Shown one piece after another: positions 18,401 through 26,821 of a stretch of 64,000 nt of DNA. The DNA lies in NCBI RefSeq assembly GCF_902506655.1, contig NZ_LR734808.1:310001-374000 (forward strand), written 5' to 3'. The DNA is from Marinoscillum sp. 108 (GTDB lineage Bacteria > Bacteroidota > Bacteroidia > Cytophagales > Cyclobacteriaceae). Both the position numbers and the translations under genes were made by a program. The notes under the pieces were generated by a model. That model saw only the letters and a list, made by a program, of their open reading frames with translations, was not told the DNA's origin and made no database searches. Within the stretch, counting starts at the first letter, position 1. Each line of letters opens with the position of its first letter.

Positions 18401-21400
18401 TATAATCAGAATCAGGCGCTGCGCCTAAGTCAAATGAAAAAGTGAGGTTTCCATTGGCGGTACCTACGGCATCATTTTTATCTAAATACCAGGTCTTGTC
18501 TATTCTATTGGAGAGCAGGGTTCCAGAGGGGAGATCTGTGGCTACTTCTGAAAAATTGCCGTTATCATTTCCCCAAATGATCTGATCCCCAGCGTCTTGT
18601 AGGAAATCTCCTGCGGTTTGTGTGCTGGTCAAAGTCAACTCGTCTGATGAGGCGGTAAGTGCACCGCCATTGACAATCAATGATGCGTTCTCGAATGTTG
18701 TTCTGGTCGATGTGAGGTAGTTGGAAGACGCTGTAACGGCATTGAGGTTATCGAAATTGGTCAATGTACCACTGTTTCCGTTTCCGCTAAGATCTGGCAA
18801 GCTTGCATTGCCATCCCCGATGCCATCGTTCATTCTGTAGTAGGCGATTAGGTTTGCGTCATCGCCAGCTATGTTTGAGAACATATTGGAAACAATTTCT
18901 GTTTGAGTTCTTACGTCAGACCAGATTTTGACCTCATCAATTAAACCATTAAAGAAATATCCACCACCTTCAGGCTCTCTTCCAATCCATACTGCACCTG
19001 AACCACCTGTAAACGATGATGCAGAGCCTACTGGCACTCCGTCCAGATAAATTTGGTTTGTTCCTGAAGAACTTGTCATGGCAATATGATGCCATTGTCC
19101 ATCCCATGCACTGGTGCCAACAGCCACATTGCCTACAAAACCTCCATCCTCTATCCCAATATCACTATTGCCTGTATTCTTGCCGAGGAAAAAATTAGTA
19201 CCTACACTTGCAAAAATTGGCGTATAGCCGTCAGTAATGGTTCCATCAAATCTAAACCATGCTTCTGTGGTATAATTACTGAGGCTTTCGCGAGTTATCG
19301 GAGTGACGACATGGTCATCCACTCCATCAAAATCCAGTGCATTTCCTACGCCAGTATCTGACCTTCCAATGGTGTAATAGGAGTCATCGTTTATTTGTGA
19401 GGCGTTGATGGTAAACACGATACTCGTGCCACTTGGATTGGTGCCGTCTACAGGAACTATTGAAAAATCTCCTGAAGTGCCTGCACGCTCCAAAAGGTAA
19501 TAAGTGTAGTCTGAATTAGGTGTAGCTCCCAAATCAAACGAGAGGGTTACATCTCCACCTGCGGTGCCTACCACATCACTTTTTGCTATGTGCCAGTTTC
19601 GATCATATCGTGCTGACACTAATGTGCCAGAGGGAAGGTCACTGGTGACTTCACTGAAGTCACTGTTTTCATGGCCAAAAATGAGGTAGTCATTAAAGTT
19701 TTGCAAGAAATCAACATCGGTGATGGTAAGATTGGCGGATGTACCAGGAGATATATCGGAACCCCCGCCATCAAGGATGAGTCCCATATCCGAAAATGCA
19801 TTCCATTCTGCCACTACCCAATCAGCGCTGGTCATATTATTTAAAGTACCATCGTTGTTATTGACAGTAATGTCAGGGAGGGTAAGTCCGCTACCTTGAT
19901 CAAATCTGTAATAAGCAACCAGGTTGGTTTCATTGCCATTGATGGTTTTATTCATGTTTTGACAGAGCTCTGATTGAGCCCTTACATCATTCCAGATTCT
20001 GACCTCATCAATTTTTCCGGCCACAAAATCACCAGTGGCCTGCTTTCCAATAAAGAAGTCGCCTTGTCCGGTTTTCATACTTCCTGCCCAGCTGGTGGAG
20101 TTTTCCATAACCCCATTGATGTGCAGATCGATCGAGCCTCCATTAAAAATCCCAACAATATGATACCACTCATTTCTGATGTCCGTGGTAGACCACCCGG
20201 AGGTGTATTGGGTGTCGTTGTCCCGGGTTACCCCAAATCGTATTTTTCCGGTGGCGTCCACTTCAAAGAAGTATTCATTACCAGTACCACCCGTCCCTTT
20301 GGCCAGTGGGAAAGCACTGGTATTTGTAATAAATCCCCAAAACTCAACAGTAAATCCACTCTGATTAAAGTCTAAATCAGCATCATTGGCTATCAGCACG
20401 TAGTCCTCAATCCCGTCAAATAATAGTCCGTTGCCAATGACCGGGATGGGCGACGTAGAGTTAGCTCGTCCGAGTGTGGCTGAAATGGCCTGAAAATCAG
20501 CAACATCGTTTCCGGTATCTGTCCCGTTTGGTAGGCGGGAGATGGATTCATTAGAAAGGTCTGTAGCATATCCGCCAACTGACGAACCATCAGGCGCACC
20601 GTCTCCTGTGCCGTCACCCGCGGCATCATCTCCCAGTTCTACCTGATCCACTATGTTACCAGCAGCGTCTTTGAGTGTGATGAGAATGTCATCATTGGTG
20701 GCTCCCGTTCCGTCCACATTCCCCAGGATCAAATAATCACCTTCGGCAGTATTGAGAAAGCTGCTCCCAACTGAATTGGAAATGTAATTGGAGACATCAA
20801 AGGCACCTGACGAGGTGAGATCTCCGATTACGTCTGTGCCGTCCGTAAGTTCTATGGTCCACCCGGTGAGGTTGATTCCGGTTGTTCCGATGTATAATTC
20901 TATCCATTGATCCACGTCGGAAACCAGGCCACCTGCTATGGTGCCGTCAAACCCGTTGGTACTCCAATCCTGCTGGGGGTCCGTGACAATTTCATTGATC
21001 AATACCGTACCAGTAGGGGAGTTGGTGCTGCCTGGAGAGGCTATGGTACGTACGAAATCCAGATCATCATCGCCCGTATCAACGGCATTGGCATATCTGG
21101 ATACGGCTTCATCGTTTACGGATACTGCGTTGCCAGTAGGCGCTTCTCCGGTAGCTCCTCCCAGTTGCACGCTGTCCACAGCGGTACCGGTGGCATCTTT
21201 TAGGATTATCAGTACATCATTGTTCATAGCGCCGATGGGGTTGCCCAGGATCAGGTAATCACCCACCTCCGTATCAATGAAGGAGCCGGATCCCGCAGTG
21301 ATATAATTGACCGTTGCGAAGACCCCATCTCCGGTAGTAGAGAGAGTTCCTGAGACGTCACTTCCATCTTTCATTTCGAGCGTCCATCGGGTGAGGTTAA

Positions 21401-23414
21401 GTCCGGCCGAAGCGATGTACAACTCAATGTATTCGTCATTATCCGCACCCGTTCCTCCGGGAGCAGTACCATTAAACCCTATGGAACTCCAGTCCTGCTG
21501 TGGGTCAGTTGCTACTTCATTGATTTTGACCATTCCCGACGGAGAGTTGGTCGTGCCCAGTGTAGCCCTGGTTTTCGAAAAGTCATCCTGGTCAATATTT
21601 GTGTCTCCTCCGTTAGGAATTCTTGAAATGGATTCGTCAGTTGTACCTGTGGAGTTGGCATTGAAAAAGGTGCCTTCGGTCGTCGAGGTGGTCACCTGAT
21701 CGATGATTTTGCCGCTGGCATCTCTCAGGTAAAAACGGGAGGTTCCTGTGGCATTGATGAGCTCTGATCCGATGGGATTACCAAGGATCAGAAAATCCCC
21801 GTTTTTGGTGTTTTTGAAGGATCCACCCTGTAGTGATAGGTAATTGGAAATGGTAAATGCTCCGCTTGAAGTGAGGTCACCGATGACCTCCACTCCATCA
21901 TCAAACTCAATGGTCCAGCCGGTGAGGTCCAATCCATCCTCTGCAATGTAAAGCTCTATCCACTCATCGTCTGAACCATTGGCGCCGCCCGGAGTGGGGT
22001 TATAAAAACTCCCCACGCTCCAGTCCTGTCGGGGAGTTGCCACTATCTCATTGATCAACACCGCAGGGCTGGTGTCCACGGAACCTTCCGCAAAAGAGAA
22101 ATAATCCCCGCTACTCAGGTCAACTGTGACGCGATAGTAAGTCCCGTCATTTTCCATTTCAAAGATGTCCCGATTGGCGTCATTTGGAAAGGCAGGGTCT
22201 GAAGGATGAATGAGCATAGAGATGGTGCCAGATGCGTGAGCCACCGGAAAAGCAACTTCTACTTCACCCACAGTACCAGTTTCCTGTACCCTCCAAACTC
22301 TCGCCATTCTGGAGGAGGTGCCGGAGGTCACGTTGTCCACAGTTTCTGAGAAGGTAAGGCTTCCATTGTCGGACCCCCACACCAGCCAGCTGTCATCGGT
22401 GCCCAAAGTAGAAGGGGAATATATACCCCCATTGGCTATCGTTAAAATCGCATTTGAGTTGACGCTTTTTGATTTTGGCTGATCCAACGCGGAGTTGTCA
22501 TCTCTTCCAATACCTGCCAGATCTGTGTTGTAGGCCGCGTTAGCGGTTCCATCCCAGATGGTACCTCCGTCTGAGGCGAGATAATTGGTGGGGGAGGTTT
22601 GATCCAGCGTGAGGCCATATTTGATGGCCAGATAGGATTCTATTTGTTGTCTTTCTGTAGCTGTCGGTGTACTGGTGTACACAATAATTTCAGCAATGTC
22701 TCCATCGTGATAACCATCAAAACTTGATCCTCCAAAAGCGTCGTTTCTAACTCCAATATCTATAGGGACAGATTGCGTGTCGTACGATCCGGCATCCGTA
22801 AAGCCATTGGAATTATTGGACACAGTAAGGCTCGCCCCATTTTGAAATATATTGATATTGGTCGGGGCATTTCCAGAACTCAACAGGAGTGTCGACATCA
22901 GATAAAAAGTATTATCTTGAATGGTACCTGTTGGAGCTCCACTTGCATGTCCACATCCTATATGAAGACCATAATTCCTGGAAGAACCTCCAGCTGTATA
23001 GCCGAGTTGAATGTTTGTGTTGCAATTATTATTGTATCTCTGGTTGACTAAAAATCTTTGGCTAGAACCATTATCTGTATCGAAGACGATAAAAAACGAT
23101 GCAGGAGAACTACCAGAACTAAATAATGAAGTTGAGGCTGTTATAAATTTATCCGCACTGCCATCAAAAGCAATTGTTGGATTGAAATTTAAACCATCAG
23201 TAACCAATGCCGGACTACCCGAAGCTGTCGCATCAAGCGAGCTGGAACTCTGATCACCCCAAGCTGTAACTGGACTAGTACCAGTCACACCAGCGTCGGC
23301 TTTTAACCAGAGTTTGAGGTTGGAGGATACGTTGCCAGGAGATTGGGCATAGAGGGTAAAACATAGTAAGATCAGGGTGTTTGTGATAAACACCCGAAGG
23401 GTAGCGGTCTTCAT
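15429..23414 (-). CDS. Giant T9SS-secreted LamG / lamin-tail multidomain surface protein
   Basis: A 2661-residue secreted protein. After the signal peptide come a LamG/ConA-like domain (about 30-260), a DUF8202-like segment with ESYLAIKYGLTLD and AGIGRDD (about 260-430), three lamin-tail-like repeats beginning INEI..PxQDWS near 451, 628 and 805, four more LamG-like domains beginning FDGxxDYV near 1000, 1353, 1723 and 1960, a beta-solenoid-like stretch (GNWNNTSTWKSG near 2185) and a C-terminal T9SS sorting domain (YPNPFVDDITFIF ... GVYTMKLIHNGQEFTQKVIKK region, from about 2585). LamG domains usually bind glycans or proteins, so an adhesin or surface matrix role is inferred. It lies 120 bp after the TonB receptor gene. 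Confidence 0.9.
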   Translation of the reverse strand: MKTATLRVFITNTLILLCFTLYAQSPGNVSSNLKLWLKADAGVTGTSPVTAWGDQSSSSLDATASGSPALVTDGLNFNPTIAFDGSADKFITASTSLFSSGSSPASFFIVFDTDNGSSQRFLVNQRYNNNCNTNIQLGYTAGGSSRNYGLHIGCGHASGAPTGTIQDNTFYLMSTLLLSSGNAPTNINIFQNGASLTVSNNSNGFTDAGSYDTQSVPIDIGVRNDAFGGSSFDGYHDGDIAEIIVYTSTPTATERQQIESYLAIKYGLTLDQTSPTNYLASDGGTIWDGTANAAYNTDLAGIGRDDNSALDQPKSKSVNSNAILTIANGGIYSPSTLGTDDSWLVWGSDNGSLTFSETVDNVTSGTSSRMARVWRVQETGTVGEVEVAFPVAHASGTISMLIHPSDPAFPNDANRDIFEMENDGTYYRVTVDLSSGDYFSFAEGSVDTSPAVLINEIVATPRQDWSVGSFYNPTPGGANGSDDEWIELYIAEDGLDLTGWTIEFDDGVEVIGDLTSSGAFTISNYLSLQGGSFKNTKNGDFLILGNPIGSELINATGTSRFYLRDASGKIIDQVTTSTTEGTFFNANSTGTTDESISRIPNGGDTNIDQDDFSKTRATLGTTNSPSGMVKINEVATDPQQDWSSIGFNGTAPGGTGADNDEYIELYIASAGLNLTRWTLEMKDGSDVSGTLSTTGDGVFATVNYITAGSGSFIDTEVGDYLILGNPIGAMNNDVLIILKDATGTAVDSVQLGGATGEAPTGNAVSVNDEAVSRYANAVDTGDDDLDFVRTIASPGSTNSPTGTVLINEIVTDPQQDWSTNGFDGTIAGGLVSDVDQWIELYIGTTGINLTGWTIELTDGTDVIGDLTSSGAFDVSNYISNSVGSSFLNTAEGDYLILGNVDGTGATNDDILITLKDAAGNIVDQVELGDDAAGDGTGDGAPDGSSVGGYATDLSNESISRLPNGTDTGNDVADFQAISATLGRANSTSPIPVIGNGLLFDGIEDYVLIANDADLDFNQSGFTVEFWGFITNTSAFPLAKGTGGTGNEYFFEVDATGKIRFGVTRDNDTQYTSGWSTTDIRNEWYHIVGIFNGGSIDLHINGVMENSTSWAGSMKTGQGDFFIGKQATGDFVAGKIDEVRIWNDVRAQSELCQNMNKTINGNETNLVAYYRFDQGSGLTLPDITVNNNDGTLNNMTSADWVVAEWNAFSDMGLILDGGGSDISPGTSANLTITDVDFLQNFNDYLIFGHENSDFSEVTSDLPSGTLVSARYDRNWHIAKSDVVGTAGGDVTLSFDLGATPNSDYTYYLLERAGTSGDFSIVPVDGTNPSGTSIVFTINASQINDDSYYTIGRSDTGVGNALDFDGVDDHVVTPITRESLSNYTTEAWFRFDGTITDGYTPIFASVGTNFFLGKNTGNSDIGIEDGGFVGNVAVGTSAWDGQWHHIAMTSSSGTNQIYLDGVPVGSASSFTGGSGAVWIGREPEGGGYFFNGLIDEVKIWSDVRTQTEIVSNMFSNIAGDDANLIAYYRMNDGIGDGNASLPDLSGNGNSGTLTNFDNLNAVTASSNYLTSTRTTFENASLIVNGGALTASSDELTLTSTQTAGDFLQDAGDQIIWGNDNGNFSEVATDLPSGTLLSNRIDKTWYLDKNDAVGTANGNLTFSFDLGAAPDSDYTYHLLTRAGTSGDFSIVEIIGSVPNANSIEFTVDGAQVVDGNYFTLGRSDSGAGNALDFDGTDDYVDLDNLGLTSGTIEMWIYANDVIDNRRIYSQLTGATSQAGSIGIDPNNTDDFGIFTWTGAAWLELVDVGSDWSGAWHHFAVVYSGGVATAYWDGVPQLTQTTNLDFSGVSMGVGAQYTGGNGTTFNGKIDELRIWDDARSQSEIQQNMYRALDVANESNLVAYYKFDQGIADGTNTGVDLLTDHSGNDNSGDLTNFALSSTASNWVGSTATVVDAASAPALVGPGNALDFDGTDDYVMVSSPYTGFTNALSVEFWVNATAMPPGSILGQSTSDVNAAATNVFLIGNDGSGGDITFYVADGSGFPGVVTTTTNFLGTGWHHVACVSDGAATKIYVDGILEGTGGGVPSINSNLSAALHIGKDSRYSTTRFFDGIIDEVRIWNTARTSMQIQENMFEELTGSETGLVAYYRFDEATGSTTLPDESTNSNTGTLTSMDAATDWVTAAAREPFKTLNGGNWNNTSTWKSGAVPNASTAVLNIKHDITLDASVSADMININDGVTLTLASGQTLSISGDIIDNGTITGDGSILLSSGTPMLGGTFGNLTVNGASPTLTANTTLSGTLTLTSGNITLGDYNLTINSGGSIAGGSSSSYVQTLNQNTGGGALQLEVANGAGPVIFPVGTSTYTPFTMVNLGATADFQVRVFDGTFSRGTYGTAHVTDLEINRTWDINSDDSGYNTTITIQWNASEEDASFNRADMFISKNRSDGYWRIIADNLSAAGANPYTASASGVTSFSQIGGGSDGSPLPVSLVHFSGQVLENDVLIQWKTATESKNDYFILERASSSQEFEPIHKVEGAGDSDLLLEYDFMDRNPFAGHNYYRLKQVDFDGAHEYSSTILINNESLPKSWSVYPNPFVDDITFIFGGDLEGEAELIFYNLAGKKINSYHFNMVNGRLNINHLQLPDGVYTMKLIHNGQEFTQKVIKK
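20480..22090 (-). repeat. Three lamin-tail-like coding repeats in the giant T9SS gene
   Basis: Three consecutive coding repeats of about 530 bp each (about 177 residues), each opening with the INEI/INEV ... QDWS motif and holding EWIELYI or EYIELYI, LTxWT(I/L)E and NxxxGDYLILGNPxG-type segments. The repeats differ at many sites, so the duplication is not recent. The unit type is that of LTD (lamin tail) domains found in other bacterial surface proteins. Confidence 0.75.
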
Positions 23415-23534
23415 GTTGGAAAGGTTAGTGGCGTGTTAAAAGTATGGTTTTCATCTGTTGAAAACCAGAAAAAAATCAACTATCAGTCAGACCATTAACT
23501 GTTAAAAATTGAACAATAGGGGGTGTTTGAAGGC

Positions 23535-26219
23535 TTAATTGAACTCAAACTTGTAAGTAAGCGAAGGGATCATCCCGCCCGCAATAGTCAATTTATATGG
23601 TTGGGCTGGAGCACCGGGACTATTCTTGAAAAAGATGGAATAAGCGTTTTTACGGGCATATAGATTATAGACCGAAATCACCCATTTACTTCGAAATTGC
23701 TGGTTCTTCTTCACTTTGTTTTCGTGGGTGAGTGAAATATCCGCCCTGTGGTAGTCAGGGATGCGTTCTCCGTTTCGTTCATTAAAATAAGCCACGGTCA
23801 CATTATCCACCACAAATCTGGCTGCCGGGGCACTCACTGGTCTTCCGGATGCATATTTGAAGTTGACGCCCATAGACCATCTGTTGGTGATTTTGTGATC
23901 CAAAGACAATGAGATATTGTGCGGTCTGTCGGAATAATAGGGATACCAGGCCCCATCGTTGATGCGCTCTTCTACATGTGGGGATTGTGTTCTGATGAAC
24001 GTGCGTGAGTAGGCATAGGAAAACCAGCCCTGGGTTCTTCCTTTGTTTTTGGCCAGCAAAAACTCAAGTCCCCAGGCCTTTCCTTCGCCACTGATGAGGA
24101 CTTGTTCCAGGGATTCATTAAGCACGATGTTAGCACCGTTTTTATACTCTATCAGGTTTTGATAGTGTTTCACATAGCCTTCCACAGAAGCTTCGAGAGT
24201 GTTTTCCTGAAAATTTCTGAATACTCCAAGGGCTAGCTGATCTGAAATGACCGGCTTGATAAACTGGTCGCTCAGTTTCCACTGATCCAGAGGCGTTATA
24301 GAGATGGAGTTGGAGATGAGGTGCTGAAACTGGTAAAGTCTGTTGTACCCAAGCTTCAAAGTGGCCCAGGGGAAGAGATAACTGATGCTAGCACGCGGCT
24401 CCATTCCGTGGTAGTTGGCTATTTTTTCATTTTGATCATAGGAGATTTCGCCGGTGGTGGTGGTTTCATTTCTGGGACTATCCGGAGCATAGGTGTAGGT
24501 CGTCAGTGGGCCCAGCAGTTGGTAGTTGGTATATCGCAGGCCGACTCGTGCCCGAAGGCTTTCGGTCAGCTTCACTTCATCTTCCAGGTACCCGGACACC
24601 GTGACGGCATGTTCTTCACTTAGTGTGGTAGGTACCACCAGTGAGTTCTGACTATTCGGCTCCATGGAGCCTGGGCTGGTGATGAACCTGTTGAGGTGTA
24701 CACCGGCCTCCAGTGCGTGCATTCCTCTCGAAAAGGTAAGGTTGTTCTGGATTCCCGATTGTTGGATCCCATTTTTCAGTAAAAACTGATAATTCTGTGC
24801 GTCCCCTTCGGTTTCATACTGGTAATCACTGTGGCTTACCGTGAGGTTGTACAGCAGATCATTGGAGAAAAGATGGTTCCAGGCCAGACTAAATCCCACC
24901 TGGTCATAACTATAGGTGGTGTCTTCACTAAACTGAAAACTGTCTTTGGCTTTGTAGAAGGTGCCTTTTACTGAGTTTTTTGAATTGACCTGATATTCGA
25001 TCACACTGTTGAAATCCCAAAAATTTGCCGCACTGGTTTTGGCATCCTTATCCGGTACGGCATTCAATACCCAATCAGAATAGGTGGCTCGGGAGCCTAC
25101 CGTGTAGGTGAGTTTGTCGTCCAGTACTTTACCTTTTGCGCCAAGTGAGCTGGTAAGAATGCCGATGCCTCCATAAGCCATAAACGGGCTGGACGCCCGG
25201 GGTGAGAGCTTCACATCCAATACTGAGGACGCACGACTCTCATAGCGCGCGGGCACGCTGCCCTTGTAGAGGGATACTTTGCTCACCATGTCAGGATTGA
25301 ACACAGAGAAAAAACCCAAAAGGTGTGAGGGGTTGTAAATGGGGATGTCATTCATCAGAATGAGGTTTTGGTCGTAGTTGCCACCACGGACACTGATGTA
25401 GCTACTACTTTCGCCCGTCACACTCACACCGGGCAGGATGGTGATGCTTTTGATCACATCAGATTCTCCCATGAAAGCGGGCATTTTGTTAATGGCATAG
25501 ATACTGAGGTCACTTTTTCCCAGGCTGGTGTTGGTGAGCCTGTCTCTGGCTCCGCCTTCCTCTACGGTAATCTCCTCCAGTACCGAGGTTTCTTCATACA
25601 GGTTTATATTGAGTGTCCCCTGACTGTAGAGCTTGATTTTCTTCTGTTCAGACTCAAAACCCAGGTAATTGTAGGTGATGGCATGGTTTCCGGGGAGCAG
25701 CTCCAGTTGATAGTAGCCCAAAGGGCTGGAAATGGTACCGCTGCTGCCATCGTCCACACTGATGGTCACCCCCGGGATCACTTCTCCCGTCGCATCACTC
25801 ACATAGCCAGTGAGCTTTGTGGGCACTCCGGGTTGCATTTTTGCCTGGTCACCGATTTCCACCCAGGTTTCCTTTACCTGAGCTTCTTCAAAGGGATTGA
25901 TGCCAAGACCCGTGATCAGCTCATCATCGGGATAGATGAATAGGTAATAGTCATCTTTGATCGTGATACGAAATCCCGAGTTGCTCAGGCTGGCCTGCAG
26001 AATACTGAGAAATTTATTATCTGGCACTGAGACCGCCCGAATGCTATCAATCCAGGCTTTTTTGTAAAAGACCGTGACGGGAAAGTTGCTCTCGGCCTGA
26101 TGGATAAGGGTAGGGAGGGATTGCCCCACAGGATCATAAGAAAACCTGAAATCTGCAATTTTCTGCGCATGCAGTCCCAGTGAGAAGAGAAGTAAGCCTG
26201 ATAAAAGTATTCGTGGCAT
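23535..26219 (-). CDS. TonB-dependent receptor with STN and carboxypeptidase-like domains
   Basis: An outer-membrane active-transport receptor of about 894 residues. The frame is open to a GTG at 26252, but the ATG at 26219 gives a standard signal peptide (MPRILLSGLLLFSLGLHAQ). It then has an STN domain (about 20-110), a carboxypeptidase-D-like beta-sandwich (GYVSDATGEVIPGVTISVDDGSSG, near 150-235), a plug (ITILPGVSVTGESS, near 270; VSLYKGSVPARYESRASSVLDV) and a beta-barrel ending in an aromatic residue pair (TYKFEFN). STN domains normally relay to a FecR/sigma pair, but none is nearby. The ligand is unknown; it may partner with the LamG protein and the DUF4249 lipoproteins downstream. Confidence 0.92.
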   Translation of the reverse strand: MPRILLSGLLLFSLGLHAQKIADFRFSYDPVGQSLPTLIHQAESNFPVTVFYKKAWIDSIRAVSVPDNKFLSILQASLSNSGFRITIKDDYYLFIYPDDELITGLGINPFEEAQVKETWVEIGDQAKMQPGVPTKLTGYVSDATGEVIPGVTISVDDGSSGTISSPLGYYQLELLPGNHAITYNYLGFESEQKKIKLYSQGTLNINLYEETSVLEEITVEEGGARDRLTNTSLGKSDLSIYAINKMPAFMGESDVIKSITILPGVSVTGESSSYISVRGGNYDQNLILMNDIPIYNPSHLLGFFSVFNPDMVSKVSLYKGSVPARYESRASSVLDVKLSPRASSPFMAYGGIGILTSSLGAKGKVLDDKLTYTVGSRATYSDWVLNAVPDKDAKTSAANFWDFNSVIEYQVNSKNSVKGTFYKAKDSFQFSEDTTYSYDQVGFSLAWNHLFSNDLLYNLTVSHSDYQYETEGDAQNYQFLLKNGIQQSGIQNNLTFSRGMHALEAGVHLNRFITSPGSMEPNSQNSLVVPTTLSEEHAVTVSGYLEDEVKLTESLRARVGLRYTNYQLLGPLTTYTYAPDSPRNETTTTGEISYDQNEKIANYHGMEPRASISYLFPWATLKLGYNRLYQFQHLISNSISITPLDQWKLSDQFIKPVISDQLALGVFRNFQENTLEASVEGYVKHYQNLIEYKNGANIVLNESLEQVLISGEGKAWGLEFLLAKNKGRTQGWFSYAYSRTFIRTQSPHVEERINDGAWYPYYSDRPHNISLSLDHKITNRWSMGVNFKYASGRPVSAPAARFVVDNVTVAYFNERNGERIPDYHRADISLTHENKVKKNQQFRSKWVISVYNLYARKNAYSIFFKNSPGAPAQPYKLTIAGGMIPSLTYKFEFN

Positions 26220-26367
26220 AGGTTGGCTGGTACTTACAGAAAACAGAGGCACTATCCGTTTACCTTATGTGTTGCGTCAAAATAATTGCAACAATTTAGA
26301 ATAAACGGATTTAAACTTCCCCTGCTTCTGGCAAGAGTTTGTCCACCAGCGACCCGGGATATCAAAT

Positions 26368-26817
26368 TTACTTCAGGATCTGCGCGGTATGATCTTTGGT
26401 TTTCACCTTTGCGATCACTTCTTCTATCATACCTTTTTCATCAATGACAAACGTGGTGCGGAGTGTGCCCATATACGTCCTGCCATACATCTGTTTTTCT
26501 CCCCAGGTGCCATAGGCTTCATGTACAGACTTGTCTTCATCTGCAATGAGGGGAAAAGGAAGGTCAAATTTTTCAATGAATTTCTTATGCGATTTGGCAC
26601 TATCGCCACTTACTCCGAGTACCACATAACCCTGCTTTTGCAAGTTGGCGTAATTGTCGCGGAGGTTGCAGGATTCTGCTGTGCATCCCGGGGTGTTGTC
26701 TTTGGGGTAGAAGTAGAGCACAATTTTCTTACCCTTAAAGTCGGAGAGGCTGATTGGGTTACCATCCTGATCGATGCTGGTAAAATCGGGAGCTTGATCG
26801 CCGGCTTGTAGTTTCAT
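26368..26817 (-). CDS. bcp: Thioredoxin-dependent thiol peroxidase (Bcp/PrxQ)
   Basis: Reduces hydrogen peroxide and organic hydroperoxides with electrons from thioredoxin. It is 149 residues from ATG at 26817 (MKLQAGDQAPDF); a 30-codon upstream open stretch is not part of the family. NTPGCTAESC holds peroxidatic Cys45 and resolving Cys50, the spacing of Bcp/PrxQ. The gene starts 4 bp after the stop of the M23 peptidase gene, so they are co-transcribed. Confidence 0.96.
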   Translation of the reverse strand: MKLQAGDQAPDFTSIDQDGNPISLSDFKGKKIVLYFYPKDNTPGCTAESCNLRDNYANLQKQGYVVLGVSGDSAKSHKKFIEKFDLPFPLIADEDKSVHEAYGTWGEKQMYGRTYMGTLRTTFVIDEKGMIEEVIAKVKTKDHTAQILK

Positions 26818-26821
26818 TTTC

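Noticed and set aside
26252-26252. GTG start of the TonB receptor frame, 11 codons before the ATG at 26219
   Set aside because: It would add an N-terminal extension in front of a complete signal peptide; ATG 26219 fits the family.
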